Below are positions 26,396-35,587 of a stretch of DNA of 64,000 nt, piece after piece. How positions within the stretch are numbered: the first letter of the stretch is position 1; the number at the start of each line of letters is the position of its first letter. Source of the stretch: Sphingomonas sp. Leaf208 (GTDB lineage Bacteria > Pseudomonadota > Alphaproteobacteria > Sphingomonadales > Sphingomonadaceae). The DNA lies in assembly GCF_001421415.1 (NCBI RefSeq), contig NZ_LMKH01000001.1:62001-126000 (forward strand), given 5' to 3'. The position numbers and the translations under genes are program-made. The notes under the pieces were generated by a model that was not told the DNA's origin, did no database searches, and worked only from the letters and a program-made list of their open reading frames with translations.

Positions 26396-27287
26396 TGTGG
26401 CGGCTTGCAATGATGGCAGGTGGTGCGAGAAACAGCCCCATGATGACGTCGACCCCGTAGTGACCGCCGAAGACCGGCGTCGCGACGATCGTAAGTACAG
26501 CCCATACCCGGCCCGGAACCGCAAGCCGCGGCATCGCGCCGAACGCCCAGATGAAGATGGCGGCGAGCGTCGCATGGAAACTGGGAAAGCTGACGATCCC
26601 CATGAGCATGGTGAGATCGAGCACGCGTAGCGACCCATCGCGAAGCCCGGATATCAGCCCCTGTTCGAGCCAGGCTATGGATGGCCAGAGATGCGCGTAG
26701 CGGGATGGGTCGAACAGATTGCCCATCGCCGGAGTGAGCCCTGAAATCAGTATCGTGACGAAACCGGACAGGATCGCGGCACAGACCATCGTCCTCAGTG
26801 GGTCGAATTTGCCCATGCCGCTCAACGCTACGATGACGACGATCATCTGCAAGGTGAGACTGTGATACGCCAGTCCAAGCAGCCAAATCAAAGGAGGGGA
26901 TTTGTCGAGCAACGCCAGCACGACCGGCCAGTTGAAACCGATCGCGCGGTCGGCGGTGGCTAGGCGGGCATCCCACAACGGCCCTGCGTTTGCTGCCAGG
27001 GCATACGCCAGAACGACGCCGAGCACCGTAAACAGCGTCATTTGGAGAAACGCTCGCGCGCCGGCCGCGAGGCGCGGCCGCGCGGTGTACTTGCCGATTG
27101 CCAGCGCGAGGGAGAGTGTCGTCACCGCTGCCATGGCAGGAGCGGCTCGGATCGGATCCACGGTGAAGCGGTGATGATATTGGGCGACGAGGAAGCTTAT
27201 CAACATGGCCCCGATCAAGACCCAGGAGGCAGTCTCTCGGTGGTCGGCGCGGAACAACGGGGCAATCATACCGGTCGAACGCAGCAT
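26343..27287 (-). CDS. PAP2-superfamily integral membrane protein
   Basis: 314 residues with about six membrane helices. The late phosphatase motifs are SFPSFH (233-238) and GGHYGVD (274-280), the family's second and third signatures. The topology matches the AUR1/inositol-phosphorylceramide-synthase-like branch, so a lipid phosphatase or phosphotransferase at the inner membrane is likely; sphingomonads make sphingolipids. It lies between the CrtX-like gene (convergent, overlapping) and crtZ (divergent). A link to carotenoids is unclear. Confidence 0.8.
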   Translation of the reverse strand: MLRSTGMIAPLFRADHRETASWVLIGAMLISFLVAQYHHRFTVDPIRAAPAMAAVTTLSLALAIGKYTARPRLAAGARAFLQMTLFTVLGVVLAYALAANAGPLWDARLATADRAIGFNWPVVLALLDKSPPLIWLLGLAYHSLTLQMIVVIVALSGMGKFDPLRTMVCAAILSGFVTILISGLTPAMGNLFDPSRYAHLWPSIAWLEQGLISGLRDGSLRVLDLTMLMGIVSFPSFHATLAAIFIWAFGAMPRLAVPGRVWAVLTIVATPVFGGHYGVDVIMGLFLAPPAIIASRHITRRRRAPHLMDSALPA

Positions 27288-27449
27288 GCCACCATGCGGT
27301 GCCCAGGCAAGTCGATTTCGACCACATTACATGGACATCACGCGATACAAAGACGATGTGGTCCGAAGCGGAGAATGGCTTCGACGCCACCGGCTCGGGA
27401 TATTTTTGTCGCGGAGCGCCCTCGCATAGCCCGCGGGTAACGGTTATGT

Positions 27450-28034
27450 GTGCATCATGCTGAATTCGCTGCACCCGTCCACCGTCAATTCGTGCGATCG
27501 CGCAAAGTGACCTGGTTCGAGAAACTCGCGATCGTCGTCTTCATGGTGTTGTTCATGGAGTGCTTCGCGTGGGCGGCGCATCGCTATGTCATGCACGGCT
27601 GGGGCTGGGGCTGGCACAAGTCGCATCACGAAGATCACGAGGGCTGGTTCGAGAAGAACGACCTGTATGCGGTCGTCTTCGCGATCGTGCCGATCGTGTT
27701 GTTCGTCGTCGGGCTCTGGTGGGAGCCGTTGTGGTGGGCGGCGCTCGGCATCACGGTGTACGGCGGCATCTACGCCTTCGTGCACGACATGCTCGTGCAT
27801 CAGCGCGGCGGCTTCCGCTGGGTGCCCAAGCAAGGTTATTTCAAGCGCCTGCTGCAGGCGCATCGCCTGCACCACGCGGTAGAGGGCAAGGACGGTACCG
27901 TCAGCCACGGATTCTTGTTCGCGCGCAAGCCTGCGGTGCTGAAAGCGCAGCTACGCGCTAACGCCGATCCGCAGCGACGAGCGGTACGTCCTGACAAAGC
28001 CGGAAACCTCGTCTCGGCCGATGCAAAGAAGTGA
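27450..28034 (+). CDS. crtZ: Beta-carotene hydroxylase CrtZ
   Basis: 194 residues from a GTG at 27450; in-frame GTGs at 27492 and 27507 are possible later starts, and residue numbers use the longest form. Non-haem di-iron hydroxylase of the inner membrane with the full histidine set: HRYVMH (44-49), HKSHH (56-60), HDMLVH (112-117) and HRLHH (138-142). CrtZ adds 3-hydroxyls to beta-ionone rings, giving zeaxanthin from beta-carotene. The stop overlaps the crtW GTG, so hydroxylase and ketolase are coupled. Confidence 0.93.
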   Translation: MHHAEFAAPVHRQFVRSRKVTWFEKLAIVVFMVLFMECFAWAAHRYVMHGWGWGWHKSHHEDHEGWFEKNDLYAVVFAIVPIVLFVVGLWWEPLWWAALGITVYGGIYAFVHDMLVHQRGGFRWVPKQGYFKRLLQAHRLHHAVEGKDGTVSHGFLFARKPAVLKAQLRANADPQRRAVRPDKAGNLVSADAKK

Positions 28035-28813
28035 GCGTGACGGTTCGCCAATCGGAGGCCCTGCGGCATCAGACCCGTGTCGGCGTGTCGCTGTCCGCCG
28101 CGATCGTCGCGGCGTGGCTGGCGATCCACATAACCGGCATCTTCTTTTGGCGTTGGGGCCTGGACACAATTCCCTTGGCCATCGTGATGGTCATCGTCCA
28201 GACTTGGCTGAGTACCGGATTGTTCATCGTCGCGCATGACTCAATGCACGGGGCGCTGGCGCCCGATCGACCACGCCTGAACCGGGCGATCGGCGCGACC
28301 TGTCTTTCGCTCTATGCCTGCCTGTCGTACGCATCACTGTTGCCGCAGCATCATCTGCATCACAAGGAAACCGGAAGAGCGGGGGACCCCGATTTTCACG
28401 GTGGCGATCCAAGTCTCAGCGGCTGGTTCATGCAGTTCTTCAAGACCTATTATTCGCACGGGCAGATCATCCGGATCACCGTGGTCGCGCTGATCTATAC
28501 GCTGCTGCTCGCGGCGCCGCTCGGCAACATCGTCATTTTTTGGGCATTGCCGGCCTTAGGTGCCGTGGCGCAGTTGTTCGTGTTCGGGACGTGGCTGCCG
28601 CACCGGGAACGCGAGACTCCTTTTGCGGATGCACACCGCGCGCACAGTATCGACGTGGGCCCGATATTGTCACTGCTGACCTGCTTCCACTTCGGCGGCT
28701 ATCATCACGAGCACCATCTCTCGCCGGGAACACCGTGGTGGGGGCTTCCCTCGCGGCGCCGCGCTCTCACGATGCGAGCAGCCGATCGCAGGGTCGTCGA
28801 GGATCAAGCATGA
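28031..28813 (+). CDS. crtW: Beta-carotene ketolase CrtW
   Basis: 260 residues from a GTG that overlaps the crtZ stop (GTGA). Fatty-acid-desaturase-like membrane di-iron enzyme: HDSMH (69-73), HHLHH (107-111) and HHEHH (225-229), plus the CrtW-typical tail HLSPGTPWWGLP. It introduces 4-keto groups on beta-ionone rings; with CrtZ it can produce astaxanthin-type ketocarotenoids. A third di-iron gene follows with an ATGA overlap. Confidence 0.93.
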   Translation: MSVTVRQSEALRHQTRVGVSLSAAIVAAWLAIHITGIFFWRWGLDTIPLAIVMVIVQTWLSTGLFIVAHDSMHGALAPDRPRLNRAIGATCLSLYACLSYASLLPQHHLHHKETGRAGDPDFHGGDPSLSGWFMQFFKTYYSHGQIIRITVVALIYTLLLAAPLGNIVIFWALPALGAVAQLFVFGTWLPHRERETPFADAHRAHSIDVGPILSLLTCFHFGGYHHEHHLSPGTPWWGLPSRRRALTMRAADRRVVEDQA

Positions 28814-29571
28814 CGCTTGCCATCATCCTCTCCGCCGTCGCGATGACCGTCATCGTCGGCGTTCGCTATCTCCTCGTGTCGGGCGCGTTCGCCTGGATCA
28901 CAATCCGCAAGCATCCGGGGCTGTACCTCGGGCTGGACCCGCAGGTCCGTCGCGAAATCATCTGGAGCCTGGCATCCGCAGCGCTCTACGGCATTCCGGC
29001 GGGCGTCGTCGCTTGGGGATGGCAGCATCATGGCTGGACGCAGGTATATTCCGACATCCACGCCTATCCGCTCTGGTACCTGCCCGTATCGGTTTTCCTA
29101 TATCTGCTGCTGCACGATGCCTGGTTCTACTGGACGCACCGCTGGATGCACCGTCCGAAACCGTTCAAGCTGGCGCACGCGCTGCATCATGCCAGCCGCC
29201 CTCCGACGGCATGGGCCGCAATGGCGTTTCACCCGATCGAGGCGCTGACCGGCGCGGTGGTCATCCCGCTGCTGGTGTTCTTCGTTCCGATCCATATCGC
29301 CGGTCTTGGCATCGTGCTGACGATCATGACGGTGATGGGGGTCACGAACCACATGGGATGGGAGATCTTCCCGCGTTTCATGTGGTCGGGCCCGCTGGGA
29401 GGATGGCTGATCACGGCCAGCCACCACCAGCGGCACCACGAACTCTATGGCTGCAACTACGGCCTGTATTTCCGCCATTGGGACCGGTTATGCCACACCG
29501 ACCGCGGCGTCGGCGATTTCACGAAAGAGCATGCGCGCGCGGCACGTCGCGTTGAAGTGGCGAACTCCTAG
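28810..29571 (+). CDS. Sterol-desaturase/fatty-acid-hydroxylase family; candidate carotenoid 2,2'-hydroxylase (CrtG-like)
   Basis: 253 residues; the ATG overlaps the crtW stop. Four or more membrane helices and the di-iron histidine clusters HDAWFYWTHRWMH (102-114), HALHH (123-127) and HHQRHH (205-210). The bacterial CrtG of Brevundimonas and Sphingomonas, which adds 2-hydroxyls to give nostoxanthin-type pigments, belongs to this superfamily. Its coupling to crtZ and crtW makes CrtG the leading guess, but a lipid hydroxylase is possible. Confidence 0.7.
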   Translation: MTLAIILSAVAMTVIVGVRYLLVSGAFAWITIRKHPGLYLGLDPQVRREIIWSLASAALYGIPAGVVAWGWQHHGWTQVYSDIHAYPLWYLPVSVFLYLLLHDAWFYWTHRWMHRPKPFKLAHALHHASRPPTAWAAMAFHPIEALTGAVVIPLLVFFVPIHIAGLGIVLTIMTVMGVTNHMGWEIFPRFMWSGPLGGWLITASHHQRHHELYGCNYGLYFRHWDRLCHTDRGVGDFTKEHARAARRVEVANS

Positions 29572-29583
29572 GCGGGCCGATGA

Positions 29584-29611
29584 ACGAGCGCCGAAGCGCC
29601 CGTTCGCTCGT
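29584..29611. terminator. Hairpin between convergent genes
   Basis: ACGAGCG (29584-29590) pairs with CGCTCGT (29605-29611) around a 14-nt loop. It sits between the end of the CrtG-like gene and the end of the convergent SDR gene, touching the latter's stop codon. There is no U-tract, so this is a candidate bidirectional terminator only. Confidence 0.35.
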
Positions 29612-30486
29612 CAGTTGATCGGCACGCCACCGGTGACCGCGATCACCGCGCCGGTCATGTAGCTTCCCTCCGACGACGCCAGGAGGACATACGCCGGAGC
29701 AAGCTCGGCCGGCTGTCCTGCGCGACCAAGCGGCGTATCCTGGCCGAGTTTTTCCAGTTCCTCCTGCGACTTCGCGATCGGCTGGATCGGCGTCCAGATC
29801 GGGCCCGGCGCCACGGCGTTGACGCGGATGCCCTTCGCAATGAGCAGATTCGAAAGTCCGACCGTCAGGCTGGAGATCGCGCCCTTGGTCGCGGCGTAGA
29901 CGATCATGCTCTTGGTCGCGACCTTGGCCTGCTCGCTGGTCGTGTTCACGATCGCCGAACCCGGCTTCATATGCGGCGCCGCAGCCTTCGCCAGACGGAT
30001 CATCGCGAACACGTTGGCCGCGAACGCGCCTTGCATCTCGTCATCGTCGATGCTGTCCAGATCCTCGTTCATCGTCTGCGCCGCGGCGTTGTTGACCAAT
30101 ATATCGATCCCGCCAAGGTCGCCGACGGTGCGCTCCACCAGCGTGACGCAGTGATCCCGGTCGCGAATGTCGCCCGGCAGCAATATGCACCGCTGTCCCG
30201 TCTTTTCCACCCAGGCGCGTGTATCTTCGGCATCCTCCTGCTCGACGTCGAGATACGAGATCGCGACGTCCGCGCCTTCACGTGCATAGGCAATGGCCAC
30301 CGCCTTGCCGATGCCGGAATCACCGCCGGTGATGAGCGCGACCTTCCCCTTCAGCAGCCCCTTGCCGACATAGCTTTCCTCGCCGTGGTCGGGCTTGGTC
30401 TTCATGTTGGAGACAAGCCCGGGGCGCGGCTGCTGCAGTTCACCAGGGAAGCTCGTCGGGTGGCTGGTGCGCGGATCATCGGTCAT
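29611..30486 (-). CDS. SDR-family oxidoreductase, YghA/general-stress-protein-39 type
   Basis: 291 residues. The long N-terminal extension (HPTSFPGELQQPRPG, then an acidic linker) before the dinucleotide motif TGGDSGIG is characteristic of this stress-linked SDR branch. Further motifs: NNAA, the Ser in NTTSEQ and Tyr-x3-Lys in YAATKG, and the TGAVIAVTGG close. NAD(P)-dependent; the natural substrate is poorly known. Monocistronic, with no recognisable stress promoter found upstream. Confidence 0.88.
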   Translation of the reverse strand: MTDDPRTSHPTSFPGELQQPRPGLVSNMKTKPDHGEESYVGKGLLKGKVALITGGDSGIGKAVAIAYAREGADVAISYLDVEQEDAEDTRAWVEKTGQRCILLPGDIRDRDHCVTLVERTVGDLGGIDILVNNAAAQTMNEDLDSIDDDEMQGAFAANVFAMIRLAKAAAPHMKPGSAIVNTTSEQAKVATKSMIVYAATKGAISSLTVGLSNLLIAKGIRVNAVAPGPIWTPIQPIAKSQEELEKLGQDTPLGRAGQPAELAPAYVLLASSEGSYMTGAVIAVTGGVPIN

Positions 30487-30595
30487 GGAAAGCGTCCTGC
30501 TGTTCGGGTCGCTGAAGGAACGGTCCTCCGATCGTTAAGTGCCGCTGACTTAAAAGACCGTTGCCGATGACGATCTACCGACGAGGCCGGTGCAC

Positions 30596-30937
30596 TCAGC
30601 GGATATCGGCGCGGCGGGTGGGCGCGTGAAAGTCCGCAGGCTTGTCGGCGATCCAGCGCAGGAAGCGACTGATATCCGGGCGCGCTTTCAAGACGTCGAG
30701 ATCCGCGAACGTCGTCGCCAGATCCTGATTCGAGACACTCGCATGGATGATACGGTGACAGATCGGATGGACCGGGATGACCTCCGTACCACCCCGGCTT
30801 TTCGGAATGCGGTGATGCCATTCCACCTTTCGCCCCAAGGGCCGCTCGCACAGCCCGCATCGCCCGGCATCTTCGGCAGCGATCGTCCGCGCCTCCGCCT
30901 GCAATAGTCCTGCCATCCGCTTCACACGTCCGCCCAT
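30596..30937 (-). CDS. HNH endonuclease domain protein
   Basis: 113 residues from the ATG at 30937 (an ATG 7 codons later is equally possible; neither has a clear ribosome site). The HNH core: CGLCERPLG (first Cys pair), VEWHHRIPKSRGG (catalytic HH) and HPICHRIIH (second ligand pair). The tail FLRWIADKPADFHAPT is conserved in a small stand-alone HNH family as I recall it. No restriction or phage genes are near, so the role is unknown. It lies just before the end of the large glycan cluster. Confidence 0.8.
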   Translation of the reverse strand: MGGRVKRMAGLLQAEARTIAAEDAGRCGLCERPLGRKVEWHHRIPKSRGGTEVIPVHPICHRIIHASVSNQDLATTFADLDVLKARPDISRFLRWIADKPADFHAPTRRADIR

Positions 30938-30984
30938 GGTTCGAATATGGTGAATCGTGGACGAAAGAACAGCAATACAGCGGT

Positions 30985-31908
30985 TTATCCGATGAAACGT
31001 GAGATGTTTCGCCGGAGGGCGACCCACCAGAAGTAGGCAAAGCCCCGGGCCTTATGGCGTAGCCGGAACCAGTAGAACCGCTTGATACCCGCGTGCGTGT
31101 TCACGGGCCGAGTCCAGTCGAAGCGAACAGCAAGGATATCCTCGACGATGGCGCGCAGCGCGCGTCGGTCGGAGACGAGATACTTCGCGTACAGCGCCCC
31201 GTCGCCAAAGCTGTAGCCCGCCAGCAACCGGGTTTCGTCGTCGATATGGCGGCGCCCGTGATGATGATCGACGACCATCAGCGGGTCATAGAGTATTGCG
31301 ACGCCAGAGCCTGCTGCACGAAAGAGGAAATCCGTATCCTCCGCGGACACGAATGGCGCGCCGGCCCCGAACCGTTCGTCGAAGGATCCCGTCAACCGCA
31401 GGACATCCGCGGTGAACGCCAGATTTGCCCCCATGATGAACCCGCCCGGAAACCCGCGCGACGGCGCGACCATCGGGTGGTCTTCGAGCTTGATCGTGAC
31501 GGGGAGATCGGCCGGGTTGCCGAGCAGGATACGGCCGCCGATGATCGCGGGCCCGCTGGCCCGTTCGAATGCCGCGCAGAGTGCGGCGAAATAGTCTTCA
31601 TGCAGGACGCAGTCGTCGTCCGTCATCGCGATGATGCGTCCGGCGCAGTGTGCAAGCCCGGTGTTGCGCGCGCGGGCGAGCCCGGGATGCGGTTCGTGGA
31701 CGAGGTGGACCGGGAAAGTCTGCCGCGAGCGCCATTCCGTTAGTCGGTGCGGCGTGCCGTCGACCGAGCCATTGTCGACCAGGACGATCTCCACGGTCGT
31801 GTTTCTTGAATACGCTGCCGCGCGCTCCACGGACTCTAGCGTAGCCGCCAGCGATACGGCGCGATTGCGCGTGCAGACGAGCAGGCTGACGTCGATGGCG
31901 GCAGTCAC
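30985..31908 (-). CDS. GT2-family glycosyltransferase (last gene of cluster)
   Basis: 307 residues from a GTG that overlaps the upstream pyruvyl transferase stop (GTGA). GT-A fold: VSLLVCTRNR at the N-terminus, VDNGSVDGT (nucleotide binding), the metal-binding triad MTDDDC and a later GAPFVSAEDTDFLFR acceptor-side acidic motif. It transfers a sugar from an activated donor on the cytoplasmic side. Final gene of the thirteen-gene minus-strand cluster. Confidence 0.88.
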   Translation of the reverse strand: MTAAIDVSLLVCTRNRAVSLAATLESVERAAAYSRNTTVEIVLVDNGSVDGTPHRLTEWRSRQTFPVHLVHEPHPGLARARNTGLAHCAGRIIAMTDDDCVLHEDYFAALCAAFERASGPAIIGGRILLGNPADLPVTIKLEDHPMVAPSRGFPGGFIMGANLAFTADVLRLTGSFDERFGAGAPFVSAEDTDFLFRAAGSGVAILYDPLMVVDHHHGRRHIDDETRLLAGYSFGDGALYAKYLVSDRRALRAIVEDILAVRFDWTRPVNTHAGIKRFYWFRLRHKARGFAYFWWVALRRNISRFIG

Positions 31909-32837
31909 CGCGTACCGACGCGCTGCTTGGCGAGAACCATGGCGTGTTCGATCGTCTTGGCCCTCGTCACGATTGGTTCCGCAACGGGCCATGCGTCGAG
32001 ATACGCGGCGATCTTGCCGTAGTCGTTGTCGAGAACGACGTGCGGAATACCGAGCAGGTCGGCAAGGATATGACCGTGGAGCCGGTCCGTCACGACGACC
32101 CGGCCTCGGACGAGCAACCGTAGCCCACGGTCGACGCGTGCGACGGCTTGAGCTTCGCGTGCTTTGGCGTCGACTCCGACCGGTAGATCGGCATCGTCCT
32201 CCAGCCAGTCGACGACGGTCGCCGTATCGGCCGACGGCAGCGCATAGCCTTGCCGTTCGTCGTCGGTACGCATGAGCATCAATACGTCGCATTGCGGCGC
32301 ATCGCGCGATTGCTCGCCCAGCGCATACGCCGAGTCCGGGGCGAGGTGCGAGGGGCAGGCCAGATGCTTGCGCGCGAAGTCCAGGCTGCGGGTATCGCGG
32401 ACGTACAGGACGAAGTCCGGATGGTCTGCGACGAGCGCGGCAAACCGATCCACCTGCGCCGGCACGCGAAAATGGATCGACTGCGGTAGCTGCACGACCG
32501 GTCGATCGCGGACATTTGCCAGGATGTCCTCACGGAATCGCTGGTGATGCGGCCAGATGTCGCCGAGGTTTCCGCCGCCATGCAGGAACAGCACGCCGTC
32601 GGGGCAGGCATCGCGAAAGGCATCGAGATCGAAATCGTGCCAAGTCGAGACGTAACACGGATCGCGCGCCGTCACCTGCCGCAGCATGGCGAGTTCACCG
32701 AGCCAGATAGCGCTGTCGCCGACGTTCGCATGATCCGGAAAGTCGACCAGCGCATAGCAAGAACCAAGCGCGACATGCGTCCGGTATAATGCGGTGAGCA
32801 ACGCGCGCTGCTCACCCAGATGATCGCTGGCGGTCAT
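31905..32837 (-). CDS. Polysaccharide pyruvyl transferase family protein
   Basis: 310 residues; the ATG at 32837 overlaps the upstream GT4 stop (ATGA). Family features: DHANVGDSAIWLG near the N-terminus, LHGGGNLGDIW, a middle Rossmann region and DRLHGHILADLLGIPHVVLD near residue 260. Such enzymes attach ketal pyruvate to sugars of exopolysaccharides or cell-wall glycans. Its presence among four glycosyltransferases implies an acidic pyruvylated sugar in the product. Confidence 0.88.
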   Translation of the reverse strand: MTASDHLGEQRALLTALYRTHVALGSCYALVDFPDHANVGDSAIWLGELAMLRQVTARDPCYVSTWHDFDLDAFRDACPDGVLFLHGGGNLGDIWPHHQRFREDILANVRDRPVVQLPQSIHFRVPAQVDRFAALVADHPDFVLYVRDTRSLDFARKHLACPSHLAPDSAYALGEQSRDAPQCDVLMLMRTDDERQGYALPSADTATVVDWLEDDADLPVGVDAKAREAQAVARVDRGLRLLVRGRVVVTDRLHGHILADLLGIPHVVLDNDYGKIAAYLDAWPVAEPIVTRAKTIEHAMVLAKQRVGTR

Positions 32838-33907
32838 GCGCGCTGCCCGAGTTCGCAACCGACCACGTCACGGTAAAGGTCCTCGCATCGATCGAGCCAC
32901 CGATCACGGGTAAAGGCCGTCTCGACCCGCTCGCGTTGTGGGGCGCGGGGACGTTGGATGGCCGCCGTGATCGCTTCGGCGAGCGCCGGAACATCGCCGG
33001 GCGGCGCGAAACACCCTGTCTCGCCGATGACTTCGCGCAAGGCGCCGCGGTCGAACGCTGCCACCGGCAGACCGCAGGCCATCGCCTCGACCGCGACCAA
33101 GCCGAATGGTTCGTCCCAGCACGGCGTGAACACGAACACCGAGGCGCGGCCCATCTCAGATGCCAGTGCCGCTGCATCCAGATGCCCGCCATATCGAATG
33201 CTGCCGTCCAGCAGCGGCGCGACGTCGGCGTCCCAATAGTCGCGATCCTCGATCGGTCCGAACAGCGTGAGCGGGACGCCGGCCATCCGGGCCGCCTGCG
33301 CTGCCATATGGGGTGCCTTGTCCGGCGTCATCCTGCCGCACCAGACCGCGCTGCCATTGCCTTGTGCGACGAACGGCCACGCGGCGAGGTCGATGCCGTT
33401 GTAGAGGATCGAGGCTTCACACGGCGAGCCGTCCGGCCACCAGGCGGCAAGCTGGTGGGCCGAGGTCGCGGTCAGGCGGTGGGTCGGCGCGACGCTGGTG
33501 TGCACGAACCAGCGCAGCGCGTCGTAGGGCGGGACGTGTAGCGACGTGACGGTCGGGACCGCAGCGGTCCGCGCCGGCTCGAGCGGGAAGCGATGCAGGC
33601 TGTTGTTGTGGATCACGTCGAAATTACCGGCGGCGATCCGGTCGCAGGCGGCGGCGTAGCCATCGTCGAGATGTGCGATCAACGGCGCGAAGCCGCGGTG
33701 CTCGGCGCCCGGAAAGGTCCGTTCGTAATGCTCGGGGATCACCGCATCGATCGTGAAGCGCGGATCGCTGTCCCCCGATGCGAAGAGCACGACGTCGTGG
33801 CCGCGCGCCTGAAGACCCGCTGCCAGATGCCAGCATTGCGATTCCATCCCGCCAGCAAAGGGTTGGGCGATAGGCTGGCGGACATGGCAGAGGACCGCGA
33901 TCCTCAT
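32834..33907 (-). CDS. GT4-family glycosyltransferase
   Basis: 357 residues; the ATG overlaps the upstream GT2 stop. GT-B fold: MRIAVLCHVRQPIAQPFAGG with the glycine-rich loop, SLHVPPYDALRW, then the C-terminal donor site CWDEPFGLVAVEAMACG (the EX7E motif of retaining GT4 enzymes). Cytoplasmic; donor unknown. Part of the thirteen-gene cluster. Confidence 0.88.
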   Translation of the reverse strand: MRIAVLCHVRQPIAQPFAGGMESQCWHLAAGLQARGHDVVLFASGDSDPRFTIDAVIPEHYERTFPGAEHRGFAPLIAHLDDGYAAACDRIAAGNFDVIHNNSLHRFPLEPARTAAVPTVTSLHVPPYDALRWFVHTSVAPTHRLTATSAHQLAAWWPDGSPCEASILYNGIDLAAWPFVAQGNGSAVWCGRMTPDKAPHMAAQAARMAGVPLTLFGPIEDRDYWDADVAPLLDGSIRYGGHLDAAALASEMGRASVFVFTPCWDEPFGLVAVEAMACGLPVAAFDRGALREVIGETGCFAPPGDVPALAEAITAAIQRPRAPQRERVETAFTRDRWLDRCEDLYRDVVGCELGQRA

Positions 33908-34833
33908 TCGGCCGCCGCCGCTCTCTCGCTTGCCGCCAATCGTTCTTCGAGCAGCCGGATGACGGTAGCGGTATTGGCATAGGGCTGGTGGCTCTGCTGC
34001 CCGGTCAGCGCGAGATCGGCGGCATCCGGACGCCGCAAAATACGGATCGGCCGGCCTGGGGTCGGATCGATCAGCCCCATCAGGCGAAATGCCTGGAGCC
34101 AATGGCCCATCGTCCGATAACCCCATTTGGTCTCGAACAGTTCGGCATTGCGCACGACGCTGTCGAGATGGTGCACCGGCGGCATGTGGTGCGGATGATA
34201 TTGGTGATAGGCCAGACCGCCCTTGATCCACGCGATCGGCACGCCGGCCTCGTCGAGTGCCTTGCCGAAATCGGTATCCTCGCCACCATAGCCGACATAG
34301 CGCTCGTCGAAGCCGCCCAGACCGAGAAACGTCGTCCGCCGCATCGCGAAGTTGAGCGACCAGAAACAGCGATAGTCGGTGCAGATCTCGATGCCCTGCG
34401 ACGGGGGACCGCGGCGGTCCGAATGCTTCACCGCGATCTCGGCGAACCGGTCATACTGCCAGTCGCCGTCGGTCGCGCCGCCCGGCAGGTACAGGACCTC
34501 GCCCATCAACAGTCCGTCGAACGTGTCGAGGAACCCGGCATAATCGGCCAGCAATGTGGGCGTCGGGATGCAATCCATGTCGAGGAAGACGATGACGTCG
34601 CCGGTCGCTGCGCGGGCCGCGGCGTTACGCGCGGAGGCGAGAGGAAGGGCGTCGGCGACGACCTGCATCTGGCGGATCGGGAACGGCGCCTCGGGCAGGT
34701 CGTACAGATCGTCCTGCATCACGGCGACGATCAGTTCGGTCGGCATCAGCGTTTGCCGCATCAGCCCGCGGACGACGTTGACGAGATGGTCTGGACGCCC
34801 CTTGCCCAGGGTAACGACGGAAACTTCGGTCAT
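33904..34833 (-). CDS. GT2-like glycosyltransferase with galactosyltransferase-type C-terminus
   Basis: 309 residues. GT-A domain: EVSVVTLGKGRPDHLVNVVR, the metal site FLDMDCIP (about residues 83-90), then VGYGGEDTDFGKAL, the acceptor-side region seen in the C-terminal galactosyltransferase module, and HQYHPHHMPPVHH. 51 nt separate its start from the PIG-L gene end, the only real gap inside the cluster and a possible internal promoter. Confidence 0.85.
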   Translation of the reverse strand: MTEVSVVTLGKGRPDHLVNVVRGLMRQTLMPTELIVAVMQDDLYDLPEAPFPIRQMQVVADALPLASARNAAARAATGDVIVFLDMDCIPTPTLLADYAGFLDTFDGLLMGEVLYLPGGATDGDWQYDRFAEIAVKHSDRRGPPSQGIEICTDYRCFWSLNFAMRRTTFLGLGGFDERYVGYGGEDTDFGKALDEAGVPIAWIKGGLAYHQYHPHHMPPVHHLDSVVRNAELFETKWGYRTMGHWLQAFRLMGLIDPTPGRPIRILRRPDAADLALTGQQSHQPYANTATVIRLLEERLAASERAAAAE

Positions 34834-34884
34834 GATGATGGCTCTGCTTGGAATTGGGGACGCGCGGCGGTGGTGGCCGGTCGA

Positions 34885-35580
34885 TCAGAACGCTTGAAGG
34901 GGGTAAAAACGTTCCTCGACGATCCGCTCGGTCCGCTCGGTCATCGCTTCGACCCCACCGAACTGGAAGCCGAGCTGCGACATGTACGCGGCACAGGCGG
35001 CGATCCGACGTGCGCGTGTCTCTGGCGTGAGGTATTCGATCACCGCGGGCATGGCGGCAACGCGGTCTTCGCGATCTGCATAAGGCCAGTCTTCCCATAG
35101 CAACACGGTGTGATCGGCAGAGGACCGCCGGATCGCCTCCAGAACGACGTGATGGTCGACATGGTTGCCAAGGCACAGTGGCCCGAGGACGAGATCAGGC
35201 CGTTCCGTCGCGAGAAGCTCGGCTAATGAAGCCGCGACATCGACGACGATCCGGTCGTCGGGCAGCCGTGCCGCGAACAGCATCTTCGCCGAGGTGTAAC
35301 CACGGTGCGGCGCCTCCAGGAACGGCAGATGGATCGCGCCCGCACCAAGCGCTTCGCATGCTGCGTGATCCTCGGCACGACGCAAAGCCATGTAGTCGAC
35401 GTCCGCGCCAAGCCCCTTGTCGAGCTGGCAGGCGAGCGCGAACCCAGTCGGCTGCGCGACGTTGCCGGTGAAGCAGGTCGCGACGGTGACGTCCCAGCCC
35501 TGGTCGACGCGCGACGCCAGCAGCCCGCCGGCGGAGAAGGCGGCATCGTCCAGATGCGGCGATATCGCGAGCAGCTTCAT
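34885..35580 (-). CDS. PIG-L family deacetylase
   Basis: 231 residues from the ATG at 35580, 7 nt after the upstream GT4 stop. Zinc-dependent N-deacetylase hallmarks: PHLDDAAFSAGG near the start (His9, Asp11, Asp12) and HVDHH in the second motif. The family removes acetyl groups from GlcNAc-containing conjugates, including GlcNAc-inositol in mycothiol and GPI pathways. A MIPS gene in the same operon makes an inositol-glycoside substrate a reasonable inference. Confidence 0.88.
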   Translation of the reverse strand: MKLLAISPHLDDAAFSAGGLLASRVDQGWDVTVATCFTGNVAQPTGFALACQLDKGLGADVDYMALRRAEDHAACEALGAGAIHLPFLEAPHRGYTSAKMLFAARLPDDRIVVDVAASLAELLATERPDLVLGPLCLGNHVDHHVVLEAIRRSSADHTVLLWEDWPYADREDRVAAMPAVIEYLTPETRARRIAACAAYMSQLGFQFGGVEAMTERTERIVEERFYPLQAF

Positions 35581-35587
35581 TGGTCGG

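Noticed and set aside
27320-27363. Inverted repeat GACCACAT-N28-ATGTGGTC between the PAP2 gene and crtZ
   Set aside because: The 28-nt spacer is long and an 8-bp match in this gap has a real chance of arising randomly; no second copy supports it.
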